NCBI GenBank assembly: GCA_002840755.1
Contig: PHBZ01000049.1
Location: forward strand, 1 to 38,863
DNA: 38,863 nt
Reading direction: 5' to 3'
Source of the DNA: Chloroflexi bacterium HGW-Chloroflexi-10
GTDB taxonomy: Bacteria > Chloroflexota > Anaerolineae > Anaerolineales > Anaerolineaceae
Part shown: in pieces, positions 15,319 to 23,010 of the stretch
How positions within the stretch are numbered: position 1 is the stretch's first letter
How the letters are laid out: each line of letters opens with the position of its first letter
The notes under the pieces: model-generated
What the model was told of the DNA's origin: nothing
The model's database searches: none
The model's input: the letters and a program-made list of their open reading frames with translations, nothing else
Program-made: the position numbers and the translations under genes

Positions 15319-17934
15319 ATGGACATTGGCAAAATCCAAGTAGTTGACATTGATAAAGAGATGCGCACGGCGTACCTGGATTACGCAATGAGCGTAATCG
15401 TAGCACGTGCGCTGCCGGATGCCCGCGATGGGTTGAAACCGGTTCACCGCCGCATCCTTTTTGCCATGCATGATATGGGTATCCGCGCCAACACGTCTTT
15501 TAAGAAATCGGCGCGTATTGTCGGTGAAGTCTTGGGTAAGTACCATCCCCACGGCGATCTCGCGGTGTATGAAGCGATGGCGCGTATGGCCCAGGATTTC
15601 TCGATGCGCTACATGCTCGTCGATGGCCAGGGTAACTTTGGTTCGATTGACGGTGATTCTCCGGCTGCCATGCGTTATACCGAGGCGCGCCTTTCATCGA
15701 TGGCCGAAGAGATGCTGGCGGATATTAACAAAAACACCATCGATTTTACTGATAATTTTGACGGTTCACTCCAGGAGCCGCTTGTTTTACCGGCGCGTCT
15801 GCCCAACCTGCTTTTGAATGGCTCATCCGGTATTGCCGTTGGGATGGCGACAAATATTCCGCCGCACAACCTGCGTGAGTTGGTTGCAGCCATTGAATAT
15901 GTGATCGACCATTTCGACGCCATTGAAGAAGTTACCACCGATGATCTGATGAAATTTCTGCCGGGTCCGGATTTTCCGACGGCTGGTATGATCGTCGGGC
16001 AAGACCCCATCCGCCAGGCATATTCCACAGGGCGTGGACGCCTGGTGGTGCGCGGTAAAGCCGAAATTGAAGAATTTAAGTCCGGCCGGCATGCCATTAT
16101 CATCACCGAGATTCCTTACCAGGTGAACAAAACCAGCATGATCGAGCGCATTGCCGCCCTGGTACGCGAGGACCGCCTGGATATGATCTCTGACCTGCGT
16201 GATGAATCTGACCGAAAAGGAATGCGCATAGTCATTGAGCTGAAGCGTGGCGCGCATCCGCAGCGGGTGTTGAATCAGCTTTTCAAGTATACCCAGTTAC
16301 AATCCACTTTTGGGGTGAACATGCTGGCTTTAGTGGATGGACAGCCGCGCAGCTTACCGCTGCGCCGTATGCTGCAAATCTATATTGAACATCGCCAGCA
16401 AGTCATTACCCGCCGCACGCAGTTTGATCTGGACAAGGCCAAAGCCCGTGCGCATATTTTGGATGGGTTGTTGATTGCCCTTAACAATCTGGATGCGGTA
16501 ATCCAGACCATTCGTCAGGCGCCGGATGCCGAAATCGCCAAAGAACGCCTGATCAGCAAGTTCAGCCTGAGCAGCCTTCAAGCCCAGGCTATTCTGGATA
16601 TGCAATTACGCCGCCTGGCTGCGCTGGAACGTCAGAAGATTGAAGACGAATACAAAGAAATTATGGCAACCATCGGCCATCTTGAAGATTTATTGGCCAA
16701 TCCTCATAAAATCCTGCTGCTGATCAAGACTGATTTAAAGGAAGTGGCTGCCAAGTATGGCGACGACCGTCGAACGGTGGTCAGCCTGGATGCCAGAGAA
16801 GAGTTCTCCGAAGCCGAACTGGTGAAGGACGAAGCCGTGCTGATTACAGTCACTGCCAAAGGTTACATCAAACGCACGCGCGCCAGTTTGTACCGCACCC
16901 AGGCCCGTGGTGGGCGTGGAGTGATTGGTCAGGCTATGCGCGTTGAGGATGAAGTCATGCTGCTGGTGCCGGCGCGCACGTTGAATACTGTTCTGTTTTT
17001 CTCGGATCGCGGCAAAGTGTATTCCGAAAAGGTCTACAATTTACCGGATGCCGGACGTGCGGATAAAGGCGCCTCGATCATGAACGTTCTGGCACTTAAC
17101 GCGGGTGAGAAAATTACAGCTGCCTTACCGGTGCCTAATTTTGAGCAGGCAAAATACTGCACAATGGCTACTCAGAGGGGCCGTATTAAACGTGTCCAGC
17201 TTTCAGAGTTCTCCGCTGTGCGTCCTTCGGGCCTGATTGCGATGAGCCTGCACGATGACGATATGTTAGGTTGGGTGCGCCTGACCAGCGGCCAGGATGA
17301 AGTGATCCTGGTCACCGCAATGGGACGTGCGCTGCGCATGGATGAGAATGAAATCCGTTGTATGGGGCGTCCCGCCGGTGGTGTTACGGGTATCCGCATG
17401 GTTAGCAAAGATCGTGTTACCGGTATGGATGTGGTCGAACCTGATGCCGAACTGTTGGTGATTACCGATCTTGGCTATGGCAAGCGCACTCCTCTCGGGC
17501 AATACGTCCCCAAGAGCCGCGGTTCCAAAGGCGTTTCCACCATTGATAAACACAACCTGGATAAAATTGGGCTGGTCTCTGCAGCCCGGGTGGTTAAACC
17601 TGAAGATGAGATTTCGATGATCTCTACTAATGGTGTGATTATCCGGATGAAAGTGAAAGATATCAGTGTAATGGGGCGGGCCACGCGCGGTGTGCGTGTG
17701 ATGGATATGCAGGATGGGGATTCGGTTGCCTCAATGGCTCGTATCAGCGCCGATATTCTCGCCAGCAGTGAAGGTGAAGAGCCCGAACCGCCTCCGACTG
17801 TACTGAGCGAAGCACCGCTGACTGTGGAAGTTGAACCACTGTTGGATGTACTGGAAGAGGACTTTGAAGAATTCGATGATACTGAAGACGACGAGGAAGA
17901 TGATCCCGAAGAAAACGAAGAATCTGAGGATTAA
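15319..17934 (+). CDS. gyrA: DNA gyrase subunit A
   Basis: 871 residues. The breakage-reunion domain starts SVIVARALPDARDGLKPVHRR and has catalytic Tyr120 in AAMRYTEAR. The C-terminal beta-pinwheel carries the GyrA-box QARGGRG (528-534), which separates gyrase from topoisomerase IV, so the enzyme should introduce negative supercoils together with GyrB (not in the window). In the quinolone-resistance region, GKYHPHGDLAVYEAM, Leu81 and Glu85 occupy the E. coli Ser83 and Asp87 positions; both differ from the drug-sensitive residues. The last 50 residues form an acidic Glu/Asp tail, as seen in several gyrases. GGAGGAAG precedes the ATG. A strong terminator follows, so the gene is transcribed alone. 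Confidence 0.95.
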   Translation: MDIGKIQVVDIDKEMRTAYLDYAMSVIVARALPDARDGLKPVHRRILFAMHDMGIRANTSFKKSARIVGEVLGKYHPHGDLAVYEAMARMAQDFSMRYMLVDGQGNFGSIDGDSPAAMRYTEARLSSMAEEMLADINKNTIDFTDNFDGSLQEPLVLPARLPNLLLNGSSGIAVGMATNIPPHNLRELVAAIEYVIDHFDAIEEVTTDDLMKFLPGPDFPTAGMIVGQDPIRQAYSTGRGRLVVRGKAEIEEFKSGRHAIIITEIPYQVNKTSMIERIAALVREDRLDMISDLRDESDRKGMRIVIELKRGAHPQRVLNQLFKYTQLQSTFGVNMLALVDGQPRSLPLRRMLQIYIEHRQQVITRRTQFDLDKAKARAHILDGLLIALNNLDAVIQTIRQAPDAEIAKERLISKFSLSSLQAQAILDMQLRRLAALERQKIEDEYKEIMATIGHLEDLLANPHKILLLIKTDLKEVAAKYGDDRRTVVSLDAREEFSEAELVKDEAVLITVTAKGYIKRTRASLYRTQARGGRGVIGQAMRVEDEVMLLVPARTLNTVLFFSDRGKVYSEKVYNLPDAGRADKGASIMNVLALNAGEKITAALPVPNFEQAKYCTMATQRGRIKRVQLSEFSAVRPSGLIAMSLHDDDMLGWVRLTSGQDEVILVTAMGRALRMDENEIRCMGRPAGGVTGIRMVSKDRVTGMDVVEPDAELLVITDLGYGKRTPLGQYVPKSRGSKGVSTIDKHNLDKIGLVSAARVVKPEDEISMISTNGVIIRMKVKDISVMGRATRGVRVMDMQDGDSVASMARISADILASSEGEEPEPPPTVLSEAPLTVEVEPLLDVLEEDFEEFDDTEDDEEDDPEENEESED

Positions 17935-17957
17935 ATAAGTTCTGAAAAAATCAAAAA

Positions 17958-17984
17958 AAACGCCTGAGAATTTCTCAGGCGTTT
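17958..17984. terminator. terminator between gyrA and the small membrane protein gene
   Basis: AAACGCCTGAG pairs with CTCAGGCGTTT across AATTT. An A8 tract lies upstream and only three T downstream, so it should work better for the minus-strand transcript while also ending gyrA. Confidence 0.85.
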
Positions 17985-18008
17985 GCCATTGGGTGTTGGA
18001 TTGTTTGA

Positions 18009-18215
18009 CTAGGGCAGGATAACTTTACCAGTGATCAGCAAACACATGGTTCCCAGGACTACCACCAGAATCAACAGCATAAAGGCGATCAAAAAACGTT
18101 GTGGGGCTGTCATCCCCATAAAGCGTTTGGTCTGCTTGCGTTTTCTGCCCATACTTTTGGATTGGGGCTCCTCCTTAAAGGAAGACTCGGCTGAGTTGCG
18201 TAAATCATCTAACAT
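18009..18215 (-). CDS. small single-pass membrane protein
   Basis: 68 residues, unrecognised. A charged N-terminal half with a Lys/Arg cluster (MGRKRKQTKRF, about 22-32) is followed by one hydrophobic helix (about 41-63) and a short tail ending KVILP. The basic cluster before the helix predicts a cytoplasmic N-terminus. The start follows AGGTTTTCC with a GGGAGG site upstream. It lies 14 bp after birA on the same strand and is probably co-transcribed; no functional link is evident. Confidence 0.6.
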   Translation of the reverse strand: MLDDLRNSAESSFKEEPQSKSMGRKRKQTKRFMGMTAPQRFLIAFMLLILVVVLGTMCLLITGKVILP

Positions 18216-18229
18216 GGAAAACCTCCCGT

Positions 18230-19021
18230 TTATTGCGATTCGGCGGGGCGAAGATGGACATCCCCGACGGTGATGGTCTGAATGGACTGATTTTGTGTTT
18301 GCAGTATCAAATCACCCTGATCGGTGATTCCGATGAGTGTACCGCTGAGTTGAATGGTACCATTATTTTCCTTAATATATACTGTTTCGCCGTAGAATGC
18401 CAGTGTTTTTTCCCACCTATTTTTAAAATCCGGAGTCAACAGACGTCCACGCCACATTTGAAAAGAAAGCAGGAACTCTTGCAGAAGCTGGAAGCGGTTG
18501 AGGGGTGTTGTTACATGGTTTTGAACGCAGGTAGCTGGAAATTGAAGGGTTTCCGCGGAGGGAATGGCTCCGGGTAGAACATTGATCCCCACACCAACAA
18601 CCAGGCCCTTTACTTCCACACCGGACCAACTGGCTTCGGTAAGGATCCCGGCGGTTTTTTTGCGATCTATCAGCACGTCATTGGGCCATTTGATCTGAGC
18701 GTTTAATCGAAATTGACTGTTGAGCATTTCAGCCAGAGCCAGGCCAGCTAACGGCGAAAACAGGGAAAGTTTTTCTGTTTCTGCTGCTGTGGGGTGGACA
18801 ATAAGGCTGACGGCAATAGCACTTCCGGGTTGGGTGACCCAGCGGCGATCCATCCGCCCACGTCCTGCGCTTTGATGATCGGCAAAAACGACAGCACCAT
18901 CCGGGGCGCCATCCAGCAGCCATTCGTTGGCAATCTGGTTGGTGGACTCGGTGCTCTCAAAATAGCGAAAAGCAGGAATACGGCAGTTATTGATGGTTTC
19001 TAAAAATTCCTGGGGTGGCAT
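18230..19021 (-). CDS. birA: biotin--[acetyl-CoA-carboxylase] ligase
   Basis: 263 residues from the ATG at 19021. The frame is open up to 19126, but that extension is not BirA-like and a minus-strand TACAAT ends 6 nt before 19021. This is a class I ligase: catalytic core only, without the N-terminal helix-turn-helix repressor domain. Visible motifs are STESTN (23-28), the biotinyl-AMP loop GRGRMDRRW (53-61), KWPNDVLI with the substrate-binding Lys, and GVGINV. A short C-terminal domain (about 215-263) follows. The enzyme activates biotin with ATP and attaches it to carboxyl-carrier proteins. It should not act as a repressor. Confidence 0.93.
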   Translation of the reverse strand: MPPQEFLETINNCRIPAFRYFESTESTNQIANEWLLDGAPDGAVVFADHQSAGRGRMDRRWVTQPGSAIAVSLIVHPTAAETEKLSLFSPLAGLALAEMLNSQFRLNAQIKWPNDVLIDRKKTAGILTEASWSGVEVKGLVVGVGINVLPGAIPSAETLQFPATCVQNHVTTPLNRFQLLQEFLLSFQMWRGRLLTPDFKNRWEKTLAFYGETVYIKENNGTIQLSGTLIGITDQGDLILQTQNQSIQTITVGDVHLRPAESQ

Positions 19022-19027
19022 GGATGA

Positions 19028-19033
19028 ATTGTA
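19028..19033 (-). promoter_or_regulatory. -10 hexamer of birA, probable leaderless start
   Basis: On the minus strand TTGCAG, 17 bp and TACAAT end only 6 nt before the birA ATG at 19021. No Shine-Dalgarno sequence is possible in such a leader. Confidence 0.5.
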
Positions 19034-19177
19034 ACCCTGATTAATTGAAACTGCAAAAAAGAAGCCAGAAAACCTTTTGTAACAAAAATTATTCCATGGC
19101 CAACATTCTGCGGGTAGGTTGTGCACGAGGTGATTTATTGAAAGTAAATGATGGTAATACGATCAACCTTAGAATCA

Positions 19178-19204
19178 CAGAGCGGAGCTATTAGCTCCGC
19201 TCTG
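19178..19204. terminator. perfect 12-bp hairpin downstream of hsp20
   Basis: CAGAGCGGAGCT (19178-19189) and AGCTCCGCTCTG (19193-19204) enclose a 3-nt loop, 32 bp beyond the Hsp20 stop on the minus strand. It lacks a strong T tract, so it may act as a partial terminator or protect the mRNA 3' end. Confidence 0.6.
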
Positions 19205-19235
19205 CTTTACCCAATCCAAGGAGAGAGATTTTTGC

Positions 19236-19661
19236 TTAGTTGTTTGAAATTTTAATCTTACGTGGTTTGGCTAATTCAGATTTAGGAACAGAAAGGGTGA
19301 GCACACCATTCTTTAATTCTGCCTCGGCTTTGTCCGAATCGAGTTCATCCGGCAGTTCAATAGTGCGTTTGAATTTGCCACTGGGGCGTTCACTTAGCAA
19401 ATAGTGTTCATCTTCTTTGCGTTCCACTTTGATTTCACCCTGAATGGTGATAGTATCGTTGACAACCTGAATATCCAGATCTTCGACCGTTACCCCGGGC
19501 AGGAATGCATTCAGAATATAGCCTTCTTCGTTGGCACGTACATCCACCGGGAAGACAACTTGAAACTGTTCCCGTTTTGATTCGTCAGTGAGCAGTTGTT
19601 CCCACATCCGGCGGCGGGCTAATGAACGTTGATAAGGTGTACTAGTAATAAAAAGTGACAT
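19236..19661 (-). CDS. small heat-shock protein, Hsp20/alpha-crystallin family
   Basis: 141 residues from the ATG at 19661, which has GGAGG 9 nt upstream; the open frame extends to 19736 without a ribosome site. The alpha-crystallin domain covers about 33-141: VDVRANEEGYILNAFLPGV, the DTITIQGE strand, SERPSGKFKRTIELP and the hallmark ELKNGVLTLSVPK. The C-terminal IKI is the I-x-I anchor used for oligomer assembly. It acts as an ATP-independent holdase in the cytoplasm. No CIRCE element is visible upstream, so heat control by HrcA is not supported. Confidence 0.93.
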   Translation of the reverse strand: MSLFITSTPYQRSLARRRMWEQLLTDESKREQFQVVFPVDVRANEEGYILNAFLPGVTVEDLDIQVVNDTITIQGEIKVERKEDEHYLLSERPSGKFKRTIELPDELDSDKAEAELKNGVLTLSVPKSELAKPRKIKISNN

Positions 19662-19938
19662 TGTATTTACCTCCAAAGATAAATTGTTTTTAGAGAAACT
19701 TGCGTTCCCAAATGTTTTGTTCGATGACATAATCATACAGGTTGAATATTTGATTTTTACAAGAGAAAAATTAATATAGTATATGAGGAATTGGATAAAA
19801 GAATGTGATTTTTGCAGGTTGTAATGGATTCGTAAAATGTATTAACGTAGTGTTTATGGTATTTTTATAAATTCAGAGTAAAATGAATGCATAATCCCGG
19901 TATAAATATGGTATTATTGCCGGGTTGGAGTTAAAGGT

Positions 19939-20310
19939 ATGGATGATCGAATAACAATTATAGAAGGACCTCCGCCGACTTTCGAGTATATTGATGATGG
20001 TTGGGCGTTGGGATTAAATGAAGGCCCGGCATTATATGACCTGGCACTAACCCGCCTGCGCACATTTAATGGCCCCGCGCTGGTGGAACGCTGCCACCGT
20101 GCCTGGCGTCGCCGGGATACTATTTTTTTACATTACCGGAATGATTTTGGTTTGGAAGAAAAGGTACCGATTATGGCAGCCCGCACCCTGAGTACACATG
20201 ATGGACAGGTGCTGTATTTATGGATTCGTCGGAAATCGGGTGAAATTGAATACGATTTTGATTTTGACCTCGATGATGAAGACGATGAAGGTCCGAACTA
20301 CGACAATTAA
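19939..20310 (+). CDS. unrecognised 123-residue protein with acidic C-terminus
   Basis: Not assigned to any family. The product is soluble, with no signal or membrane segment. It starts MDDRITIIEGPPPTFEYIDD, has a compact middle rich in Arg and aromatic residues (RCHRAWRRRDTIFLHYR, about 51-67), the strands KVPIMAART and GQVLYLWIRR, and ends in an Asp/Glu run (about 104-119). The start is preceded by GGAG and AAAGG, and a strong terminator follows, so it is a single-gene unit. The basic middle plus acidic tail resembles small nucleic-acid- or chaperone-associated proteins, but no function can be given. Confidence 0.7.
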   Translation: MDDRITIIEGPPPTFEYIDDGWALGLNEGPALYDLALTRLRTFNGPALVERCHRAWRRRDTIFLHYRNDFGLEEKVPIMAARTLSTHDGQVLYLWIRRKSGEIEYDFDFDLDDEDDEGPNYDN

Positions 20311-20321
20311 CTAGAACGTGT

Positions 20322-20356
20322 AAAAAGAGCTGCATCAAATTTGCAGCTCTTTTTTT
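20322..20356 (+). terminator. intrinsic terminator of the acidic-protein gene
   Basis: AAAAAGAGCTGCA (20322-20334) pairs with TGCAGCTCTTTTT (from 20342) across 7 nt, ending in seven T. Confidence 0.93.
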
Positions 20357-20374
20357 ATGTAATCCGATTTAATT

Positions 20375-20413
20375 GATAAACGCCTAGGTGAGGGGGGCAC
20401 CCAGACGTTTATC
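20375..20413. repeat. G-loop hairpin 1
   Basis: Arms GATAAACGCCTAGGTG (20375-20390) and CACCCAGACGTTTATC (20398-20413) form a 16-bp stem with two mismatches around the loop AGGGGGG. There is no T tract, and a separate terminator lies 19 bp upstream, so a terminator role is unlikely. It shares its six-G loop with two hairpins about 1.3 kb away. Confidence 0.7.
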
Positions 20414-20549
20414 TTCATATATATTAGCAGAATTTAAAGTGTTTTGCAATAGGTTTCAGCCGATTTAATATAAGAGATTTATAAGAATTTCAAGAATGTT
20501 GAAGGATTTAAATGCCTTAAAAGATAATCAGTCCAGGATAACTGCCAGT

Positions 20550-20580
20550 AAAAAAAGGAAGCCTACAGGCTTCCTTTTTT
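20550..20580 (-). terminator. terminator of tRNA-Arg
   Basis: AAAAAAGGAAGCC and GGCTTCCTTTTTT form a near-perfect stem immediately downstream of the tRNA 3' end on the minus strand. T tracts occur on both strands. Confidence 0.85.
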
Positions 20581-20581
20581 G

Positions 20582-20655
20582 TGCCCCAGGCGGGACTCGA
20601 ACCCACAACCTAAGCGTTAGGAGTGCTTCGCTCTATCCTATTGAGCCACTGAGGC
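20582..20655 (-). tRNA. tRNA-Arg (anticodon CCT)
   Basis: 74 nt on the minus strand; CCA is not encoded. Acceptor GCCTCAG pairs with CTGGGGC (one G-U), and the D arm GCTC/GAGC is intact. The anticodon stem AAGCA/CGCTT (one A-C mismatch next to the loop) holds loop CTCCTAA, giving CCT for AGG codons. T arm GTGGG-TTCGAGT-CCCGC is standard. Confidence 0.9.
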
Positions 20656-20744
20656 AATCTAAAGGGATTATAGCATTGCCTGTGGTGTTGGGCAAGAGAA
20701 AAATATCCCTGCATAAACCGGGTTAAGATATGCTAAAAAAGATT

Positions 20745-21596
20745 TTAAGGTTGAATGATTTCAATATAATCGAAACCAATTTTTTGAGGGAATTTGTGTG
20801 AGTAAGATGTTAAACCCAACCCAATCGTACCACCGCTGTTCATTCCTTTGATTTGTTTGTAGAAAACTTCCTTGTTGTTAATAATCAAGGTGAGTTCATC
20901 TTCCATGCATTCAAAGCGGATCAGGTTATCCCGCCCGGCACCAATCCGAATGGTGGGTGTACCACCACTGGCAATGAAGACATAGGGATTTTCATCGTTT
21001 TGTTTCTTAAAAGCATCATATTGGAAAATTTCGTAACTGCCGCCGCTGCTGATCCGGGTTTCATACCAACCATCTTCATTAACATGACAGACCAAAGCAA
21101 AACCATTCTGGTTGGCGCTTGGTTCGATTTTGATGATACTGGTTTCCAATATAACTTCATCGTAGTCATTTTGGGTGTTGAATGAGTAAAGGTAAATATC
21201 TTCGGGCAATGATGTTTGGAATTGTAACTGGCTGTCATCGATGGTAACACCGATTTTAAGATCATTGGAAACATTTGAACCAATAAAAATTGTTTCCAAA
21301 CTGGATGGCCAACAGGGTGACTCTTCGTCAAATTCTTCTCTGCCAAAAGCCGGGCAAGGAGGGGGAGTGGGTTCTTCTGTGGGTTCTTCGGTTGGTTCTT
21401 CTGTTGCAGCTGCTTCTATAGTGGGGGCTGCTTGTTCCACGGTTGGTTGTACATCTACTGTACTTGTGGGAATCACAATCGGTTCTTGTGTGGGCGCTGG
21501 GGGTGGTTGTGTAGCTGTTGCTTTTGCCCCGCCCAGACTGCAAGCTGTGCTGAGAATAAGTAAGAACATGATATACAAAAAAATGTGCTTTTTCAT
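20745..21596 (-). CDS. secreted lipoprotein with Thr/Pro/Glu-rich linker
   Basis: 283 residues from the ATG at 21596, which follows GAGGAGAGGAG; the frame opens at 21617. A signal peptide with lipobox LSTAC puts the lipidated Cys at 19. A low-complexity linker (about 22-80) contains TEEPTEEPTEEPT. The C-terminal domain (about 85-283) is beta-rich: FALVCHVNEDGWYETRISSG, ASGGTPTIRIGAGRDNLIRF, ELTLIINNKEVFY and GGTIGLGLTSY. This pattern suggests a concanavalin/LamG-like sandwich. It may bind a polysaccharide or peptide on the cell surface; ligand unknown. A minus-strand TATAAT lies at 21645-21650, about 50 nt upstream. Confidence 0.8.
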   Translation of the reverse strand: MKKHIFLYIMFLLILSTACSLGGAKATATQPPPAPTQEPIVIPTSTVDVQPTVEQAAPTIEAAATEEPTEEPTEEPTPPPCPAFGREEFDEESPCWPSSLETIFIGSNVSNDLKIGVTIDDSQLQFQTSLPEDIYLYSFNTQNDYDEVILETSIIKIEPSANQNGFALVCHVNEDGWYETRISSGGSYEIFQYDAFKKQNDENPYVFIASGGTPTIRIGAGRDNLIRFECMEDELTLIINNKEVFYKQIKGMNSGGTIGLGLTSYSHKFPQKIGFDYIEIIQP

Positions 21597-21705
21597 CAAT
21601 TTAGCTCCTCTCCTCAACTATGAAAAAGGTAGAATATTCAATTAATTATATATCAAATTTTTAAAGGAGTATCATTTAAAAAGGTTTCATTAAAGGAAAA
21701 GAAAC

Positions 21706-21740
21706 GACCGTCAAACATGGGGGGGACATGCTTGACGGTC
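21706..21740. repeat. G-loop hairpin 2
   Basis: GACCGTCAA (21706-21714) pairs with TTGACGGTC (21732-21740); after one A-C mismatch CATG (21716-21719) pairs with CATG (21727-21730). The loop is GGGGGGA. It lies between the lipoprotein start and the end of the NYN gene, and no coding frame explains it. Confidence 0.8.
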
Positions 21741-21758
21741 TCCAGGGAGGGAATGCCT

Positions 21759-21811
21759 CCAGAAATATTTTGCGGTTGGCACAGGGGGGATGTGCGAACC
21801 AGTATTTCTGG
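21759..21811. repeat. G-loop hairpin 3
   Basis: The outer arms CCAGAAATA (21759-21767) and TATTTCTGG (21803-21811), an internal loop, then GGTT/AACC, one G-G mismatch and GCACA/TGTGC enclose the loop GGGGGGA (21784-21790). It starts 18 bp after hairpin 2. A smaller GGAGG/CCTCC stem (21746-21760) sits between them and could compete with its 5' arm. Confidence 0.8.
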
Positions 21812-21816
21812 GGGTC

Positions 21817-21853
21817 AGACACCTGACTTACCATTAAAATTAAATTGGTGTCT
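21817..21853. repeat. inverted repeat AGACACC / GGTGTCT
   Basis: Perfect 7-bp arms at 21817-21823 and 21847-21853 enclose 23 AT-rich bases, directly after hairpin 3. With hairpins 2 and 3 it fills most of the 314-bp gene-free stretch 21597-21910; the remainder is AT-rich and contains nothing else recognisable. Confidence 0.5.
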
Positions 21854-21910
21854 TGTGGATATTTTATACCTTTATTATCTATATTACATTAAAAAAGAAT
21901 AAGAAACAGA

Positions 21911-22390
21911 TTAGGATTTCTTGTTCCCTTTTTGGAAGAGATGCAGCCATTGATTGAGTTCCTCTGTGCTCATCGTAACTGGATCCGGTTTTACACCGGT
22001 TGGACCGGCTGAAAACGCTTTTTCCATTTCTTTAACAAAGTCTTCGGAACTCATTACCAGGGCATGACAGGCTTTTACTTCAGCCTGGATGCGTCGATCG
22101 GAAGTAACCACCAGCACTTGTCTGGCTTTAGCTCCCATGTTGCGAACCCGGGAGATGATAGCGGTATCTGCTGAGCTGCCTTGTTGAACAAAATGGGCGA
22201 TGATCGAACCAAATTTACGGGTGCCGGCATGATCCAATGGAGCATTATCAAAATAAACGACAATGGTCTTCCGTTTGAGGCGCGTAAAATTCTGCAATAT
22301 TTGAAGTAATGCTTCTTCATCATTGAGCATGCGCAGGGATAACCCTTTGATTTTTGGGATGAGATTATGTCCATCTATAATGGTGATCAT
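21911..22390 (-). CDS. YacP/Rae1-like NYN-domain ribonuclease
   Basis: 159 residues. The NYN (PIN-like) fold is visible: MITIIDGHNLIPK with the first metal-binding Asp, VVYFDN (about 44-49), SSADTAIISRV and VLVVTSDRRIQ with the later acidic residues. Length and motifs fit the YacP/DUF901 group, whose B. subtilis member Rae1 cuts mRNA inside translating ribosomes. That specific role is known for Rae1 and only inferred here. The C-terminal tail (about 125-159) is variable. The gene is divergent from the lamin-tail gene, with 110 bp between starts. Confidence 0.8.
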   Translation of the reverse strand: MITIIDGHNLIPKIKGLSLRMLNDEEALLQILQNFTRLKRKTIVVYFDNAPLDHAGTRKFGSIIAHFVQQGSSADTAIISRVRNMGAKARQVLVVTSDRRIQAEVKACHALVMSSEDFVKEMEKAFSAGPTGVKPDPVTMSTEELNQWLHLFQKGNKKS

Positions 22391-22500
22391 TTATGTCTCA
22401 CTTTGTCTGGTCATTTTATTTTACGCTGAAACTATGCTATCATTCAAGCATAACAGGCAATGCGCTGTTATCGAAAACTACTTCATTGAAGGATAATCCC

Positions 22501-23001
22501 ATGAAAACATGGAAACGCTGGCTGCCTTTCTTATTGGTTAATATTTTGGTCTCGGCTGTGACAACACTGCTGGTTCTGATCGTATGGAGCCGGCTAAACC
22601 CAGCCACGACATTAACCCTGGAAGTTTCCAACCCTGGTCTGCAGACAGCTACACAACAGCCGGTTGGTGAGTTGGCGTTACCGGCAATGGATGTGGAAAC
22701 CTTGAACATTATAAATGTAATCGCAGCCGGTGATGTAGCCAATGAAGTGGTAATTTTGGAACGGGTTGGTGAAGGTGAATTAAACCTAACCGGCTGGCAG
22801 GTTATGGACGAACAAAACCTTGTTTTTGTATTTCCTGAACTGGTAATTTATAAGGGGCAGTTGGAAATTTATACCCGGATTGGCACCAATACGGTTAACC
22901 GGCTTTTTTGGGGTATGACAGACCCCGTATGGTCCTCAGGAGAAAAAGTGACATTATACGATACAGCCTCACAGATGCGAGCAGAATTTACTATACCATA
23001 A
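22501..23001 (+). CDS. membrane-anchored lamin-tail-domain (LTD) protein
   Basis: 166 residues from the ATG at 22501, preceded by AAGGA at good spacing; the open frame reaches back to 22393 but lacks a ribosome site there. One N-terminal transmembrane helix (about 8-30) is followed by a short linker and an LTD from about 62: LNIINVIAAGDVANEVVIL, LNLTGWQVMDEQN, FVFPELVIYKGQLEIYT, and LFWGMTDPVWSSGEKVTLYD. LTDs are Ig-like folds found in bacterial surface proteins and nucleases. With no catalytic partner domain, a binding or structural role outside the cell is likely but unproven. It is 9 bp upstream of the DUF1992 gene. Confidence 0.8.
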   Translation: MKTWKRWLPFLLVNILVSAVTTLLVLIVWSRLNPATTLTLEVSNPGLQTATQQPVGELALPAMDVETLNIINVIAAGDVANEVVILERVGEGELNLTGWQVMDEQNLVFVFPELVIYKGQLEIYTRIGTNTVNRLFWGMTDPVWSSGEKVTLYDTASQMRAEFTIP

Positions 23002-23010
23002 GGGACTGTA

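Noticed and set aside
15461..17684. Several long open frames on both strands within gyrA
   Set aside because: All are shadows of the strongly conserved gyrA frame, without ribosome sites or homology.
20496..20726. 76-residue open frame with CAPGGTRTHNLSVRSASL-like product
   Set aside because: It is the antisense translation of tRNA-Arg and its terminator, a well-known kind of spurious gene call.
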